A stretch of DNA of 64,000 bases, taken from Trichoplax adhaerens. Its lineage: Eukaryota > Placozoa > Uniplacotomia > Trichoplacea > Trichoplacidae. This document shows, one piece after another, positions 24,454 to 37,320 of the stretch; within the stretch, counting starts at the first letter, position 1; every line of letters starts with the position of its first letter. A program made the translations under genes and the position numbers. The notes under the pieces were generated by a model. It did no database searches. It saw only the letters and a program-made list of their open reading frames with translations, and had not been told where the DNA came from. Location: the NCBI RefSeq assembly GCF_000150275.1, contig NW_002060946.1, positions 3,323,035-3,387,034 of the forward strand. Reading direction: 5' to 3'.

Positions 24454-27400
24454 CAGACTATTGGCATCCATCATTTCAAAGTTGATAACATGACAATTCA
24501 GCGAGCAGAACTATCCACTATTTTCTCCCTGTAACGGCAGTCAGCAACCAAATGTAGTTACTTATCAAATTTAACAATCACACAAAATGTATCATTTAAA
24601 ATGCGTCAAAATGATCCAGCAGACAATAAAAACCTATATCCTAAAATATTAAAAACACATTAATATGGAGTAACTTTCGATGTTGAAAATTTTATTATTA
24701 GTCCATTGTGAATATCATTCATACCTAATGCCTTAGCCATTTAAGACGAGATTGTGATGCATTTCATCATTAAAATAACGCCATATTCGTATATATGGAT
24801 AAATCATAAAGCATTAAGAGATTTAATGGGCAATCAAGTCTAAAATTTCTAAAAGTTAGTGCCAATAGAAATAAAAAAGTTCGCAACAGTAAACAATTGA
24901 ATGAAGCTAGTACTACTTTTAAGCTATTCGCAGCATGACAGCGTATGGAGTATAATAGAATATAACTACTTTAAGTATAAGATTGATATTTCTAGTTCTA
25001 GAGAGTGTTAGAGCAAGTTTATAACGAATTACGGTAATTATTAGTACTTTAATAAAGGCATTTGTTAGGTTGTTATTACTAATGTATACCTGAAACTACT
25101 ATATCTTGATCGAGTTACGGGTAATAAAGATAGAAAGATATACGGTACTCCGTGATGAAAATACTGAATAAAGCAACAATAGTATTGCTCCTATTTTCAT
25201 CTACCGTTATCTATTAGATGATCTATACGCGTACGTAATATAGAAGTAGTACAGGCTTAAAGAGAATTTAGGGCAAATAGATGGCCTATAACAGTAATTA
25301 TTCGCTTATTACTGAAGTGAATTTTAATCGTGTTGCTACTAATTTATTCATGAAAAATTTTAATTTTAATATCCGGTTCAATTTTATAAGCAAAAACCTT
25401 AGGAGTAAATGAACGTAGCACAGCTGCTATAAAAAATCGAATTTTTCAATAATCGTTAATAGAAAGACACATAAAATATTATAAACGATATGGATACTGT
25501 ACATAATTATTATGTATTACAATTATGGAGGACAATATAACTCACAAACAAATACAAAATTACCTCAGGTAATGAGCGAGTGCATTGCTTTTATTCAAGA
25601 ACGAACTCGATTATTTAATGTGTTACGTCTGGAATCTAATCTGTAACTTCCACTATGGAATTATTTCAATGAATAATTGTTCTTTTTACGTTTGCTATTT
25701 CTTTTATTACTCAATATAGAATAAAGAGTTCAAATTCTATAGCTAGTAATTAAAATTTCATTCGATATTACTGTTTTTATCGTCTTCATCTGTTCTTTTT
25801 TCTTCGAATCATCTTACATTTCATAAACCTCGTAGTTCTGAAAGCTATGATACAAAAACATTATTTATGAATTTATAACAGAATTTATGCAAATCTGAAA
25901 ATATCCTATATTACCGTTGTAACCTTCTTTTTGGTAATAATGCTAATTATTCTAAAAGCATATATTGCCAATAGCCTTCAGAACTGCGACAGAAGGAAAT
26001 TGAAAGTTATATAGGCCTACATTCATCCAATGTATCTTGTCAAAAGGTGGCATCAATAGAAAAAGCAGCACTTCTAAATAAGATCGTGGTAGTATTATTA
26101 TCGAACTTTATTAGTTAATAACAATTACAATCTTTTCTGGATGGTGCATTTGTTATTGCTTTTACGACAGCAGCTTTTAATGACTTCTACTGATAAGATA
26201 TTAGCAATCCTTCAACCAACGTGACCGATACTGCGACCGACATGTATGATTACTTTAAATTATTCTTAGGGATATTAAAAATTCGGATTGGACATACACA
26301 TAGTTGATATAAAAGTCTTACGTACAAAAATCCTGATTATTTGAAGGTAAACAAGAAAGTTTAATAATTTACAATTACTACTTTTCTCAATATTTTTTAG
26401 TTTTATAACACGGTTTGAAAGTAGCCTTAGGAGAAAGCATATGCCTCAATCGGAGATAAAAAAAATCAAAAGATCATGTTATATTATTAATACAGAGATA
26501 GTTTACAGGATCTAAAACCTTCAAGGCCTGAAATAATCGAAATTTCATAGCTGAGACAAAGATCTAGTTAGACTCTTATTTTACTTTCATATTACCCAAC
26601 TCGTACCCAACAATTATACTCTATTGCAAGCTGCTCTCGTAAATAATGATCATGTAAAGCGTTTCGAATTTCTAAGTTTCACTAGTAACTAATGCTCGAA
26701 TTATAGTTTGAAACAGCTGCATTAGTTTGCCATCATGTAGACACACTTCAGAAGTCATTTTATTGTTAACTCTATACCAATTAGTTAATAAACGATTTAC
26801 TACTACTGTATTCTCCTAGAACTACGGAAAAAAATTTATTGATAAGCAATCAATAAAGACTGAGTAGTTAGTAGGATTTGCTTTGCAGAAATCTATCGAT
26901 ACATATGTACTTAGCTGTTATTCTTCTATCGACGGTTTCATATTTGCTCTGTAACAGACATATAAATCACTCTGGTAATGGCAGTACTGTAATGGGTGAA
27001 TGAATTATCTGAGATTGATCAAATTTACACTTTAGTTGAATAGGTATTTTTAGCATTCATATTACTGATATAGTTTATACATGCATATAATATTTAGTCT
27101 TTTTAAAAGAAGTGAAATATGATCATCATTAAGAATATTAATGATTGTGCTTTTGCCATTAGTCCAATTCTTTGTTAATGATTCCATGTCAAGCACAATT
27201 TCAGTATTCTAGTTGAACAAAAGGGTAAAATCTATTAACCTACTGCATATACTTATATCAAGTAACAGTATGAAACTCGTAATAGAATAATTAGAGGTAA
27301 ACGAATAATTTTTATAATTAACATAGTTTATAGACCTTAAAAGTATGATGTATCTAATTTTTGCTTATCTCCTACTTTTTTTATTAATTATTTATTGATA

Positions 27401-27509
27401 TGGTCAGAGGCTTTGTAAATTACCTTTCTGTACCCATTTGATATGATCACGGTGGTATAATGTAGAGTTTATATGGTGGGTTAATAATATTATTAATCAA
27501 CGTAACGAT
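24454..27509. other. Gene-poor AT-rich interval
   Basis: Apart from the possible polyadenylation signal of the upstream gene, no ORF, RNA gene or repeat array was recognised. Confidence 0.5.
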
Positions 27510-28510
27510 ATATCGGTAACTTGCCTCCTTCTTAGTATTAATGAATACAAAAAATTCCGGTATATGTACATACGGATGTATTGCATGCTATAATTCAATA
27601 TAGTGGTAACTTGCCGTTTCCTTAGCTCTTAATACTTTGCATGAATACCTATACACTCGTATAGCCTTATTCTTGGCTTAATTGCTTTCCATTATTGTAT
27701 AGGGCTAGTACTGATGTACCATTGATATTTCTAAATTTATTCGTATGCATGTACATTGTACACTTTACAGTCAGCCCATAAATGCTTAGAAACTATTACG
27801 CAAAGAGAGCGGTAATCCTATCAAATTAAATTTAATGATTGTAAGTTAGATTTTACGGATTTAGACGAGCCCTTAACTCGTATTGAATCATCGTATGAGC
27901 ATACACCTATAACCTGCTCTTGATACTTTTGCGTAAATGGCTTCATTTGCCTTCATTTTTGGCTTGATTCTCTTAATATTACTGCACAATAGTGCTAAGA
28001 ACTATATAGCATTGATAATCATAAATAAATTTATCTATATTCACGTACATGCGAATTAGTCCATAAAGGCTAAGAAAATACTACAAAGGACGAGTAAAAA
28101 TTTTATCAAACTGGATATATTTCACATAAGTTTGATTTACAGATTTACAAGTATTAGCTAATCGCATGAGGAATAATTAACTCCCATACATTAACTTATA
28201 TAGCATCTTATATATAATGGATCCCCATTCACATTCATGGAAAAATTTTTAGGATAAATATTAGAATTTACTAATGATTATCAGGTTAAGGTTAGGAACA
28301 CCTAAGCTACGCCATTTAAAAAATTTAAACAGTTTGAGTTTGACTTTAAAAATTTTAACCACGTTGAAATGCAAGCTGGGCCCCCGCGGGGATCCATTTT
28401 ATGCTTTAATCAATTAATTTGTAGTGTACCGCATATCTATAACTAGCTAGTGATACTTTAAATGGACGGCTTCCCTTGGCCTTATTCTTGGCCTCATTCC
28501 TTCTTATCCA
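27510..28510. repeat. Degenerate tandem repeat, ~290-350 bp unit, about three copies
   Basis: A block ending in TTCTTGGCTTAATT-like sequence recurs near 27669, 27955 and 28483. Between the first two, matching sub-blocks occur in the same order: CATTGATA...ACGTACAT, then GTCCATAAAGGCTAAGAAA-like, then AGATTTACGG-like sequence. The third copy is incomplete and contains the insertion-like element at 28216-28398. Identity is low, so the duplications are old. Confidence 0.65.
28216..28398. mobile_element. Possible 183-bp element with 11-bp terminal inverted repeats
   Basis: AATGGATCCCC at 28216-28226 is the exact reverse complement of GGGGATCCATT at 28388-28398. The segment interrupts the tandem repeat. 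Its right end is unusually GC-rich (GGGCCCCCGCGGGG). There is no ORF and no clear target-site duplication, so a MITE-like non-autonomous element is only a suggestion. Confidence 0.35.
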
Positions 28511-28647
28511 TGAATTGCAAAGACCGTATATTCTTGTAATGGTTTGCATAGATTAAAGTATGTTAGTGGGTCGTGGCTGATGAAAGGGTGAAGTAACTAT
28601 GCTAGTATAACTTATGTATTTTTGTGAAATTGTTGTTCTGGAGGGGC

Positions 28648-28950
28648 TAAGAGTAATTATCAGATTTATCTTTGCCGTTTTCGACTGTTATATTGAGGGA
28701 GGAAACGTAAGATCTCTTAACGGAGCTGCCAGATGGAAAGACATAGCGAGTTAAATAAACTTGAGCGTTTGCTCTCCAATTGAAGGTTTGTTACCGATAG
28801 GTTAAGAGTAATTATCCGGTTTATCTTTGCCGTTTTCGACTGTTATATTGAGAGAAGAAAAGCAAGATCTCTTGGCGGACTCGCAAGATGGAAAGACATC
28901 GCGAGTTAAATAAACTTCAGCGTTTGCTCTCGAATTGAAGGTTTGTTACC
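28648..28950. repeat. 155-bp direct tandem duplication, two copies
   Basis: Copies at about 28648-28802 and 28803-28950 share long identical runs, for example TTTATCTTTGCCGTTTTCG, GACTGTTATATTGAG, GATGGAAAGACAT and GCGAGTTAAATAAACTT. The unit is less AT-rich than its surroundings. Read on the - strand, both copies keep a 47-codon frame open, but differences between copies often change amino acids, so coding is not supported. A structured RNA is possible but not shown. Confidence 0.85.
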
Positions 28951-29854
28951 TATTCTTGAGGAAGAGGCGTTTCGACGCAATGAAGGACCGAAGTAGTAGT
29001 AGCAGTGAGGCTATTACAATCCTATTAATACTCAAGACAATTAGTTTATACTTTAAGTTGTATACTGCAATTATCTGAAGCAATAATATATAGAACGATT
29101 CAATTAATCTCTATTTATTTCCCAGATCTGTGCGGTAACCCGCCATCATACAAACTAATATGCTTGTCTGTAGATTGTACAGTAGTGTATAGTAGATGCA
29201 TCAAGAAAGGACACTTTCACAGACGGACAGACTTTCTGTATTCAACGAGACTGAGAATATCGAAAAATAAGTTACTTAGTATGGAATCCATGAAGAAAAA
29301 TGGGCACACAAGATCGGTAGTAATGACTTTTACTAATTCAAGAACATTTATGACGTTATAGAACTGCTTACAAGCAGAACTTAGTAAAAGAATAGATTTC
29401 AATCTAATACTACTTCATTTCGAAAAATAAGCCAATTATAGAATCGATCATTCGCTTAATAACATGATCACCAATAGAAGTGTTGGGAAATTGGAACAGT
29501 ATTCAAAGGATATAACTAACATGAGGCTGAAATGTCCGACCGTCCGAGCCTAGCGGGTAATCCAGTCTAGTCAGGGCCTGGCTTTAGTGCTGTAGCCCAT
29601 GGTTAGACTAGACCCTGGGTTTGACCGTAGGAAAGCCTTTTCGGTTACCATAGTCACCCTTTTCCGATTGCTTGTTAAAGTGTTTTGACTGTGTAGTTCG
29701 GTACTGTTCTAAACCATAGGTAGTAGAATATACAGTGGGGAGGTTAAATCTCATCTGGGCTTCCACTGCCAAACTCTTCTTGCTGCCTACGGGTTCTGCA
29801 GACCTTTCTCCATCTTGTCTAAAATTAAGTGTAGACAACTCTTCCTTGACCAAC
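28951..29854. other. PDCD5 upstream region
   Basis: No gene is called. A less AT-rich stretch at about 29520-29640 contains an imperfect inverted repeat (TCTAGTC near 29565, GACTAGA near 29607). The open frame entering PDCD5 from 29735 lacks family similarity upstream of 29855 and is probably 5' untranslated. Confidence 0.5.
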
Positions 29855-32099
29855 ATGGGTGATAGTGAACTTGAGCAAATCCGTGCTAAACGCATGGCAG
29901 AACTCCAAGGACAATATCCGGTAATTCAAGTCATAATCATTTATTTATTAGACGAATACACATCATGAATAAAGCTGCTTTAAAAAATGGCGTGTCGTTC
30001 CTACTGACAGTATTGGTGCAGGCGATGGCAGTTAAAATGATCGTGACTCGATAACAAAGTTGTAATTGGACTAGTGATTGGTGATACAAGGAGGTTAATC
30101 TTACTGACTTTCTTTTACTCTTTTTTCTACTTTACTTACAGCAAGGTAATCTCGATAGGCAACAACAGGAACAGCAAGTAAAAGCGAGGTACTGAAATAG
30201 AATCCTATCCTACTTTTTATCGCGCTGACGGAAACCTAAATGATCGCTAATTTCGTAGATTGTATACACCCAGTTTACGACCCCCGTATTGCGAGCATGG
30301 ATTGTTTGCCATGCAAGACTTTGCTTATGGTAGATTATAGAGCTACGAGTGGCCATCGTCAGGGGTTAAACAATCTGCAAAAAATCTTCACAAATTTAGC
30401 AATGCTGTATTAACAACTCACTACTGTGTTACAACATATCTCTTTAAATACTACAAAAGTGCTATACATATTGCTACTATTTAGTACTTACAGTGCAAAC
30501 TGTATTATGTCTACTTTTCATGTTTTGACTTGAAAATCCATGGTTATCGTAACCTTAATGTTGATCACTATCGATACTAGCCTTTACGACTGTTAGACTA
30601 GATTACATCCGTAACGACTAGTAGTAGTCCCTGATAACGCGCTACTGTATACTTCAGGAAGGCTACCTACAGTATGTACATATGCCATTTTTTTCTTTTC
30701 AATCATATAATTTTACCTTCTCCAATTTATTCTAGCTAGTCTTAACACGTCTATTCAAGACTACATGTACATCTTTCTTTTTAATCGTACAATTCACCTT
30801 CTTGAATCAATTCTAACCTAGTGTAAACACGTACTATAACATCGCTCGTTAATGATGCATTAAAATATTGGAAGACACTTAATTACAATTGTAATGGATA
30901 ATTTTCATATGTAATCTAAAATGTAGAATTAAATTTATTTGATAGGGAAGCGGAAGCGAAGAACAGCATTTTATCGCAAATTCTAGCTCAGGATGCAAGA
31001 ACAAGATGTTTGTATATGCTTGCATAATACGATTATACAAATCATGAAAAAGGAGCATTTCTTTATGATATTTTCGTCTTATCTAGTGTTATCACTCTAA
31101 TTTAAGTAATTACAAATAGAAAGAATCTGCTATAGATATCGTAATATAGTGCATAATTGAAGGAATAATATTTATGTAATTGTAATTGTTAGTGAATAGT
31201 ATCGCGTTAGTAAAGCCCGAGAAAGCGTCAATGATTGAAAATATGTTGATAAATATGGCAAAAACTGGACAACTTGGCGGCAAGGTGATAATTAATCAAC
31301 TAATAATATTGCGTAGCAAGTGATTACAGTACACAAAGTCGTTTTTAAAATAGAGATTTATCAACTATGGCTTTAGATATTCCCATCATTTTCCTGATAA
31401 CCCTATCTGCTATGTTACTGTTCTTCTTATAATGTGTTGGGCGCCAGTATCTTAACTTAGCCCCTTGAGTGACATTAGTAAGCGATTAAATTTACCTGTC
31501 CGTTTTATCGCAGGTCAGTGAAGCGCAACTGATTAAATTACTAGAAGAAGTCAACTCAAAAACTCAAAAAAGGACTACCGTAAAGGTAATTTATAAATTG
31601 TATTAAAAAAAATTGTGAATCCGATATTAGTGATTTCTTGGATCGAAATACTGTAAGATGAATATCTTAAAAAGGATACTGTATCACACCCGTGTGAATA
31701 TTTGGATGTAAATAGAGTTTTATTAATAACAATATGTAATCATCCAAATAATCTTCACGACGTTATAGTTATATACGGTATACTAAAAGAATTAATTACT
31801 GAACTTAAAACTCATCATGCCTCAATGTTATGTCAATCACTTATTCCAAAATGGACACTTTATTGGCAGCATAGCTCTGTACACGTATATAACAATTTGC
31901 ATAGCTTAAGATTCACGATTTTTTCTATAAGCTAAAATGTTCTTGTACTTATAATTTCCTAGTTGGGCATATGTTATTAAAATTCAGATACATCTTATCT
32001 CTAGCTTTTAAATAAAGAATATTCCTAATGCTTTTTATTCTTATATTTTATCTCTTATAGTTCGATCGACGACGCCATAATCTTGATGATTCGGACTAA
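29855..32099 (+). CDS. PDCD5: Programmed cell death protein 5, six exons
   Basis: Exons: 29855-29920, 30142-30188, 30946-31007, 31193-31284, 31514-31585, 32061-32099. They join to 125 aa, the same length as human PDCD5. Family features in order: N-terminal helix ELEQIRAKRMAELQ, a Gln-rich linker, EAEAKNSILSQILAQDARTR (helix bundle start), LNSIALVKPEKASMIENML, MAKTGQLGGKVSEAQLI, TTVKFDRRR, and an acidic tail ending DDSD. PDCD5 is a small, mostly helical protein of cytosol and nucleus that promotes apoptosis and binds the CCT chaperonin in mammals. Start at 29855 matches the family N-terminus, although the frame is open further upstream. For exon 4 the acceptor ending at 31192 was chosen because it alone restores the LNSIALVKPEK block. 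It is convergent with CLPTM1L, with 705 bp between the stop codons. Confidence 0.96.
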
Positions 32100-32804
32100 G
32101 TGACGTGTACTCCTGTTCAACTAGTAATTTAATACGTAAAATTTCTTCGTCGTTGTAACATTCTATGAAAGTTCTGTTTTGACGGCTGCTGTAAGTGATT
32201 TCTGATCAAGAGAAATTTAGCTCCTTCAGTATTTCCATGGAATACATTCGATGTAATTTTCTGACTATTTGTGTGCACGTCTACAATTACTAATTTGTCG
32301 TCGTAGATCATTTGATAGCAGTAAAAATTCTGTAAGTCATAACCCAATATCTATGCCATAGTTCTTAGTTTAGGTATGCTTCTAACATTATGGTCAAGCG
32401 TATTGTATAATCTAAAGCCTATAGAAATGTATATACAATTTATAGTAATATATATTTATAGATAACTGCTTTCTTGTACACCCTTGATCGAAAAATCTGG
32501 TTGTCTTTCAAAATTTTAATTGTTTAATTTGTGGAATAAATCAATTGAAATCTAGTCTTTCCAATGTCTGCGTATAATTAGACTAATTGCTGCGTCTTAG
32601 AATGATCGATATGTAAGCCGGTCAGTATCCTCATCCAATCTTACAATAAGCAATACTATGTAATTTAAATAACACAAATTTATTACCAAAATATCATGAC
32701 CAATTATAAATCTTTTAAATCTGTATATTTAATACAAAATTCCAATATTACAAATAGGATCAATCCTCCTGACACCGTATGAATTATAACATTTTCCGAT
32801 ACTA

Positions 32805-35800
32805 TTAATCGGAATGTGGTTTACTTTCTTTGTCTTCGTATGACATGCCAAATTCGTTTACCCTACTCTTATCGACAGGATATAACCTAATAGAGGAATA
32901 AGTATCAACTATTAATTTATTAGATCATACATCAATAGTTTCAGATATATTCTCCTAGGACCAGAGATAGAATAATGATAATTTACTTAACTATCATATA
33001 ATGATATTACTGTAGTTGGGCGGAATTACAGCATGAAAAAAAAATCGAATTACTTACCACCTTTGATACAAATAGATTAGAAATACAAAATCATCTCGAA
33101 ATACTGCTAAACGATGGGATGTTGGCATGATAATTATGAATGCAAAAACGTCGTCAATAAAAGTATTGAAGGCCTAAGATATGAATTCAGGGGAAAGGTA
33201 CTGCATTAGCAATTTTTAATATCCGCAGTCTTACTCATGCAGATATCTAATTTAACATACCTTGTACATAAATGCTCTCCAAGGAAGATGAGCAACAGAC
33301 TTTAACTAGTATTATCAATACAGAAAGAAATATTATATCGCTAATATATAAGGGTTAAAACACAAGCAATTAAGACCGGCATTATAAACTATTAACCTTG
33401 TAATTAATAAACAGTTGTGGCAGCATAAACAGAAATCCAAAAGCGTAGATTCCTTAAAGATTATAATCAGTCAGTGTAGTCATAATAAAGATATATGTAC
33501 TGCAATAAATTATGCACACGTTATCTATCATTCGTGTATAGTAACAAACCGTTTACGAGACTGTGAAGAATCCATGAATACCAACTTTGATACAATCGAT
33601 AAAAATGAATAAGTTTTCCGATTAGAATAACGTATAATTCCGTATAGTAAAAGATTAAGCAAACTCTTGAAATTATAAAGATAATACCGTATAAAAATTT
33701 TTAACTTAATTAATTTTAAAGTCTTACCTTTTGTAGGAATTATAGATTAAGCAATATATTGCTCCAATCAAAACCAACGGATAAAGAAAATATGATAGAT
33801 ATCTTATCGCCTAGCAGTGATAATTCAGAATTGCTATCTAAACCTTAACGTCACCATTGATTAAGATATAACTATCTAAAAATGCAATTTAAGGCATTGG
33901 TACCTCTAAATCATAAGATTCCGATTCCTGTTCAGCTTTAGAACGTTGACCAAACTGTAATATCGGTATAATAACATATTAAACAACCTGATATGACATT
34001 CTAAATTACAGTAATAACGTAGCTAATTCACATAATACGTAGGATACTAAAATCATGTACAAAATATTATTTCTGTATTAGGAACAATGTTATGTACTTG
34101 AATTGATGGCAACCAATGTTCAGGTTTCCTTTCCAATGTTACTTTAAAGACTTTAGCTAATTTCCAAATCTAACATAAAAGAAATTTAAAGGGTTACTAA
34201 TCTGCTTCACGATTCAACATGAATTTATTGCAAATTTAAATGAAGCTAACCTCGATAATTGTAGAAATCCCTAATGGTACTATGACTAAATAACTAGCAT
34301 CTTCATCCAAGAGGTATAGAAAGATAACGCTATAGCTAAAACTATGCCATATTACTATAATAACCAAACATAATACAAACATTAAAAAGGAGTATAGGTT
34401 TCATTTTTAAATTTAAATATATAAGTGCATATAGCTATTATTTTCACCATTACTATTTAACCAATTAATTAAATAGATCTATCGAGCTACCTGTCGTAGG
34501 AGAGAGACCTGCAGTCGTTTTTCTTCCTTTCCAAAAATTAACGTCGTTCTTAAATGCCAAAAAGTCCAATAAAACCTAATTAAAGAAAGGCTATTGATTA
34601 ATTCTACGTTTATTGTATACATAAATGAAACAAATATTCTACAGTCATCTTACATGAACTAATGATATCACGAACGTTAAAAGAAGGAGTTTTAAATTGC
34701 CACTCGAGAATATACCTTTCACTTTATCAATATCATTATCAGAAAATCCTGAAACAATAATCAATTAATTGGTATGGCATTGTAATCGATTTATCGCATG
34801 AATTACACTGCTAATCGCTTCTAACAAAATACAGCTGTCAAATGTAGCACTATCACTTTACCAAGTTTGCGAATTAGTTTCATTGATTCTTCCATAGAGA
34901 CCCAAAATCTTAACGCACCGACTGAAATTGGTTGATAATCGATATGCAAAACTTTTACAGTAGTATTGACATCGATAACTTCCGCCTGACGCAAAGTCTG
35001 GCTCATTTCCGTTACGTGCAAGAATGGCAGATATTGATCACCATTAGTTAGCCTTAGTTCAAAAAGAAAAGATAATTTGTAATATCAAAGTGATTAATTC
35101 TTCCGATAAGCATGTCCACTTATCAAGCTATTAACTGTCCGATCCTATTCTCAGATAATCATTTGAAATTAGCTATATTAAGCAAGGGCTACCTTAATAA
35201 ACTGAATATTTCTGCTGGAAATTGTTTCATATCAAACAGAAACTTTTCTGTCATTAATCTGACACTAACGGTTTTCTTCCAATGAGATTTAGGGCGATTT
35301 AAAGTCTGTAAAATAATTAATGGAGATGAACACTTATAGATACATCAGTAGCAAAATTAGCAGCTATACCGGTATGCTTCGGTCAATACGATATGAGTAT
35401 GTCAAACTTAAGTAATAAACTACCATGAGTAATATCCTTATTGTTATGTAACACTTTAGAGATTGTAGCTTACCCTATTTTGAATGCTGCTAGATAATAA
35501 ATGTTGAGTATCAGCTTTAGGTATTGCATATCGAGTGAGCGGGGCAATCGTATAAGCAAGACTGTGGCCATCAATCATTTGAAGATACGGATAGATAACA
35601 ATGTGAGCAAATAAAGTTCCATTTTTAACCACAGCAGATGGCAAGGTTACATTAACAGACCTATTGTAGAAATAGCAATTACAGATTTAATCGATTAATG
35701 CTAGATTAGTCATGTACATGTTCCTAGATTAGGGTGATCGGTGTCAACATAACATCGGTAATTGTTATTTGTAATGCATATGCATTGTACAGTATAGCCA

Positions 35801-37045
35801 ATAAATATTGAACTATTCATATATGTATAACCATCTATAAGTACAATAAAGATATTCCAAAACTGATGAGTCCTAAGTACGTATGTTAGGATAAAAGAAG
35901 CTAATTCATTGGTACATTCCTTACTTACTTTGTAAAAGCTTTATGATAATGAAAATCTTCTTCTGTATATATTGATGATAATTTTCTAATTGATTGCTTT
36001 GTTGACTTGACAGAGGTGTAAATCTGCAACTATTATAGAAATAGTTTCGAAAATCTGAATGGATAGAAAGAAACGTCTATTCCGTTTGTTATTATTAAAG
36101 AGATATTTCTTAGATCTCTTTGATCATTATAAAATGACGGAAAAGAATGTGTGGTTCCTATGCTCAAGTTTATCAGTTGCATCGATAATGAAATTCACTG
36201 TAACTAAGACATATAACTAAGACAGCGAGTTATAAAGTTATGAAAACAGATGAAATTAAATCTCGATATAACTGTAGCTTAATCCATAAATTTAGTAACA
36301 GAGCAGCATACAGTATCAGGGGCATTTTCAACTCTGGATAGTGCATAAAATGTAACAATATCTACCGTAACGTAGCCCGAAGATCTACCCATGTACAGTA
36401 TTCATCTTGCTCAAATATACTGGCATAGTCTATGCAACGACATTATACTTAGATTGTAAGAATATCAGACAGTTCGCGATTGTCATTATCCTAGTAATGG
36501 CTTAATTGCAAATACATGGTATTTTGTAACATGTAAACTGCTACTATTGTATCCATAAATTAAATGAATGACTTTGGTTAAGAGCTACTAGAATCTCTGA
36601 GGTTCTAGAAGCCTATGCCTTAGTATACATTCGTAACATTTTCTCTTCTTATGACGACAGTATTAGCATCATTGCATTGTGACTGCATAACCATAACGGT
36701 CAGTGCATGATTTAGGCGTAGCAACGTACAGAAAGGCATGCTCGATCAGCTAATCCATTAGCAATACTCTACATTGGAAAAGCTGCTGCTGCAGTAATAT
36801 TAAAACTGAACACTTTGTTCTTTCTGTTTAGATCTACGAGTGACAGTGATGTAATAAGAGCGATCGATTGATCTTACTGATAGTTTGGCATCGTCTTTCA
36901 AAAACGGCCTCAGACAATTATTTTCATTCTTGGCAACTATAGAACATTGCTGAGGGTAAAATAATAAGTATAAGGCATAAAAATTATAAACCATGTACGA
37001 TAGGAAAACAACGACTGTTGCACGTCCACAAGTTAGCCATGCCAT
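32805..37045 (-). CDS. CLPTM1L: CLPTM1-like lipid scramblase protein, 16 exons
   Basis: Exons in transcript order: 37045-36878, 36023-35929, 35660-35474, 35305-35193, 35052-34862, 34748-34654, 34575-34491, 34354-34251, 34169-34098, 33954-33904, 33810-33728, 33584-33550, 33452-33397, 33305-33261, 33173-33058, 32886-32805. All are GT-AG and in frame, giving 525 aa (human 538). The order is an N-terminal membrane anchor (about residues 10-33), a luminal domain with VKNGTLFAH, RPKSHWKK and SVGALRFWVSMEES, then several membrane segments with LLDFLAFKND, YLLDED, YLSYFLYPL, YAFGFLFMLPQLF, AHLPWRAF, FIDDVFAF, MPTSHRLA and FRDD, ending with YPVDKSRVNEFG. Human CLPTM1L is an ER membrane protein linked to flipping of glucosaminyl-phosphatidylinositol in GPI-anchor synthesis and to cell survival. 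ATG 37045 was chosen because the family sequence begins there. The strand's AATAAA is at 32684-32679. Confidence 0.97.
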
Positions 37046-37211
37046 ATCTTCTCGATGAATTAAGCTGATCGATGACTTGCTCCACAGAACGTAAATAAAT
37101 TCTACTTTAGAATGGAGCTGCAGCCAGTTGCTGTAGTAACGCTGGGCATGGTCAACTTTAGTAGTAGCCTCTAGTACGTACTTCTGTACGTCTGTATAAA
37201 TCGTTACCATT

Positions 37212-37320
37212 ACACCAGTACTGTACTTAGCACAGTCAGGGACTTGGAAGACTAATACAGTCTTCTAAATCCCTGGTACAGTATAGTACAGTATAGTAGT
37301 TAAGACCTGCCTTGTACAGT
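37212..37320. promoter_or_regulatory. TACAGTA/TACTGTA cluster upstream of CLPTM1L
   Basis: CAGTACTGTAC, ACAGTATAGTACAGTATAG and TTGTACAGTAG lie 165-275 bp upstream of the CLPTM1L start codon on its strand. They flank an imperfect 17-bp hairpin. A regulatory function is inference from recurrence at other gene starts. Confidence 0.35.
37237..37275. repeat. Imperfect hairpin, 17-bp arms, 5-bp loop
   Basis: CAGGGACTTGGAAGACT at 37237-37253, AATAC loop, then AGTCTTCTAAATCCCTG at 37259-37275. The arms pair with two mismatches. Confidence 0.8.

Noticed and set aside
29520-29640. Less AT-rich stretch with GGGTTTGACC, considered as a tRNA
   Set aside because: No cloverleaf, anticodon arm or proper A and B boxes can be drawn. 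Only an imperfect inverted repeat is present.
29735-29854. 40-codon N-terminal extension of PDCD5
   Set aside because: In frame and open, but the family starts at the ATG at 29855, which gives exactly the human length. The extension resembles no known sequence.
37046-37210. 55-codon N-terminal extension of CLPTM1L
   Set aside because: Open in frame, but lacks family similarity. The start at 37045 matches the known N-terminus before the signal anchor.
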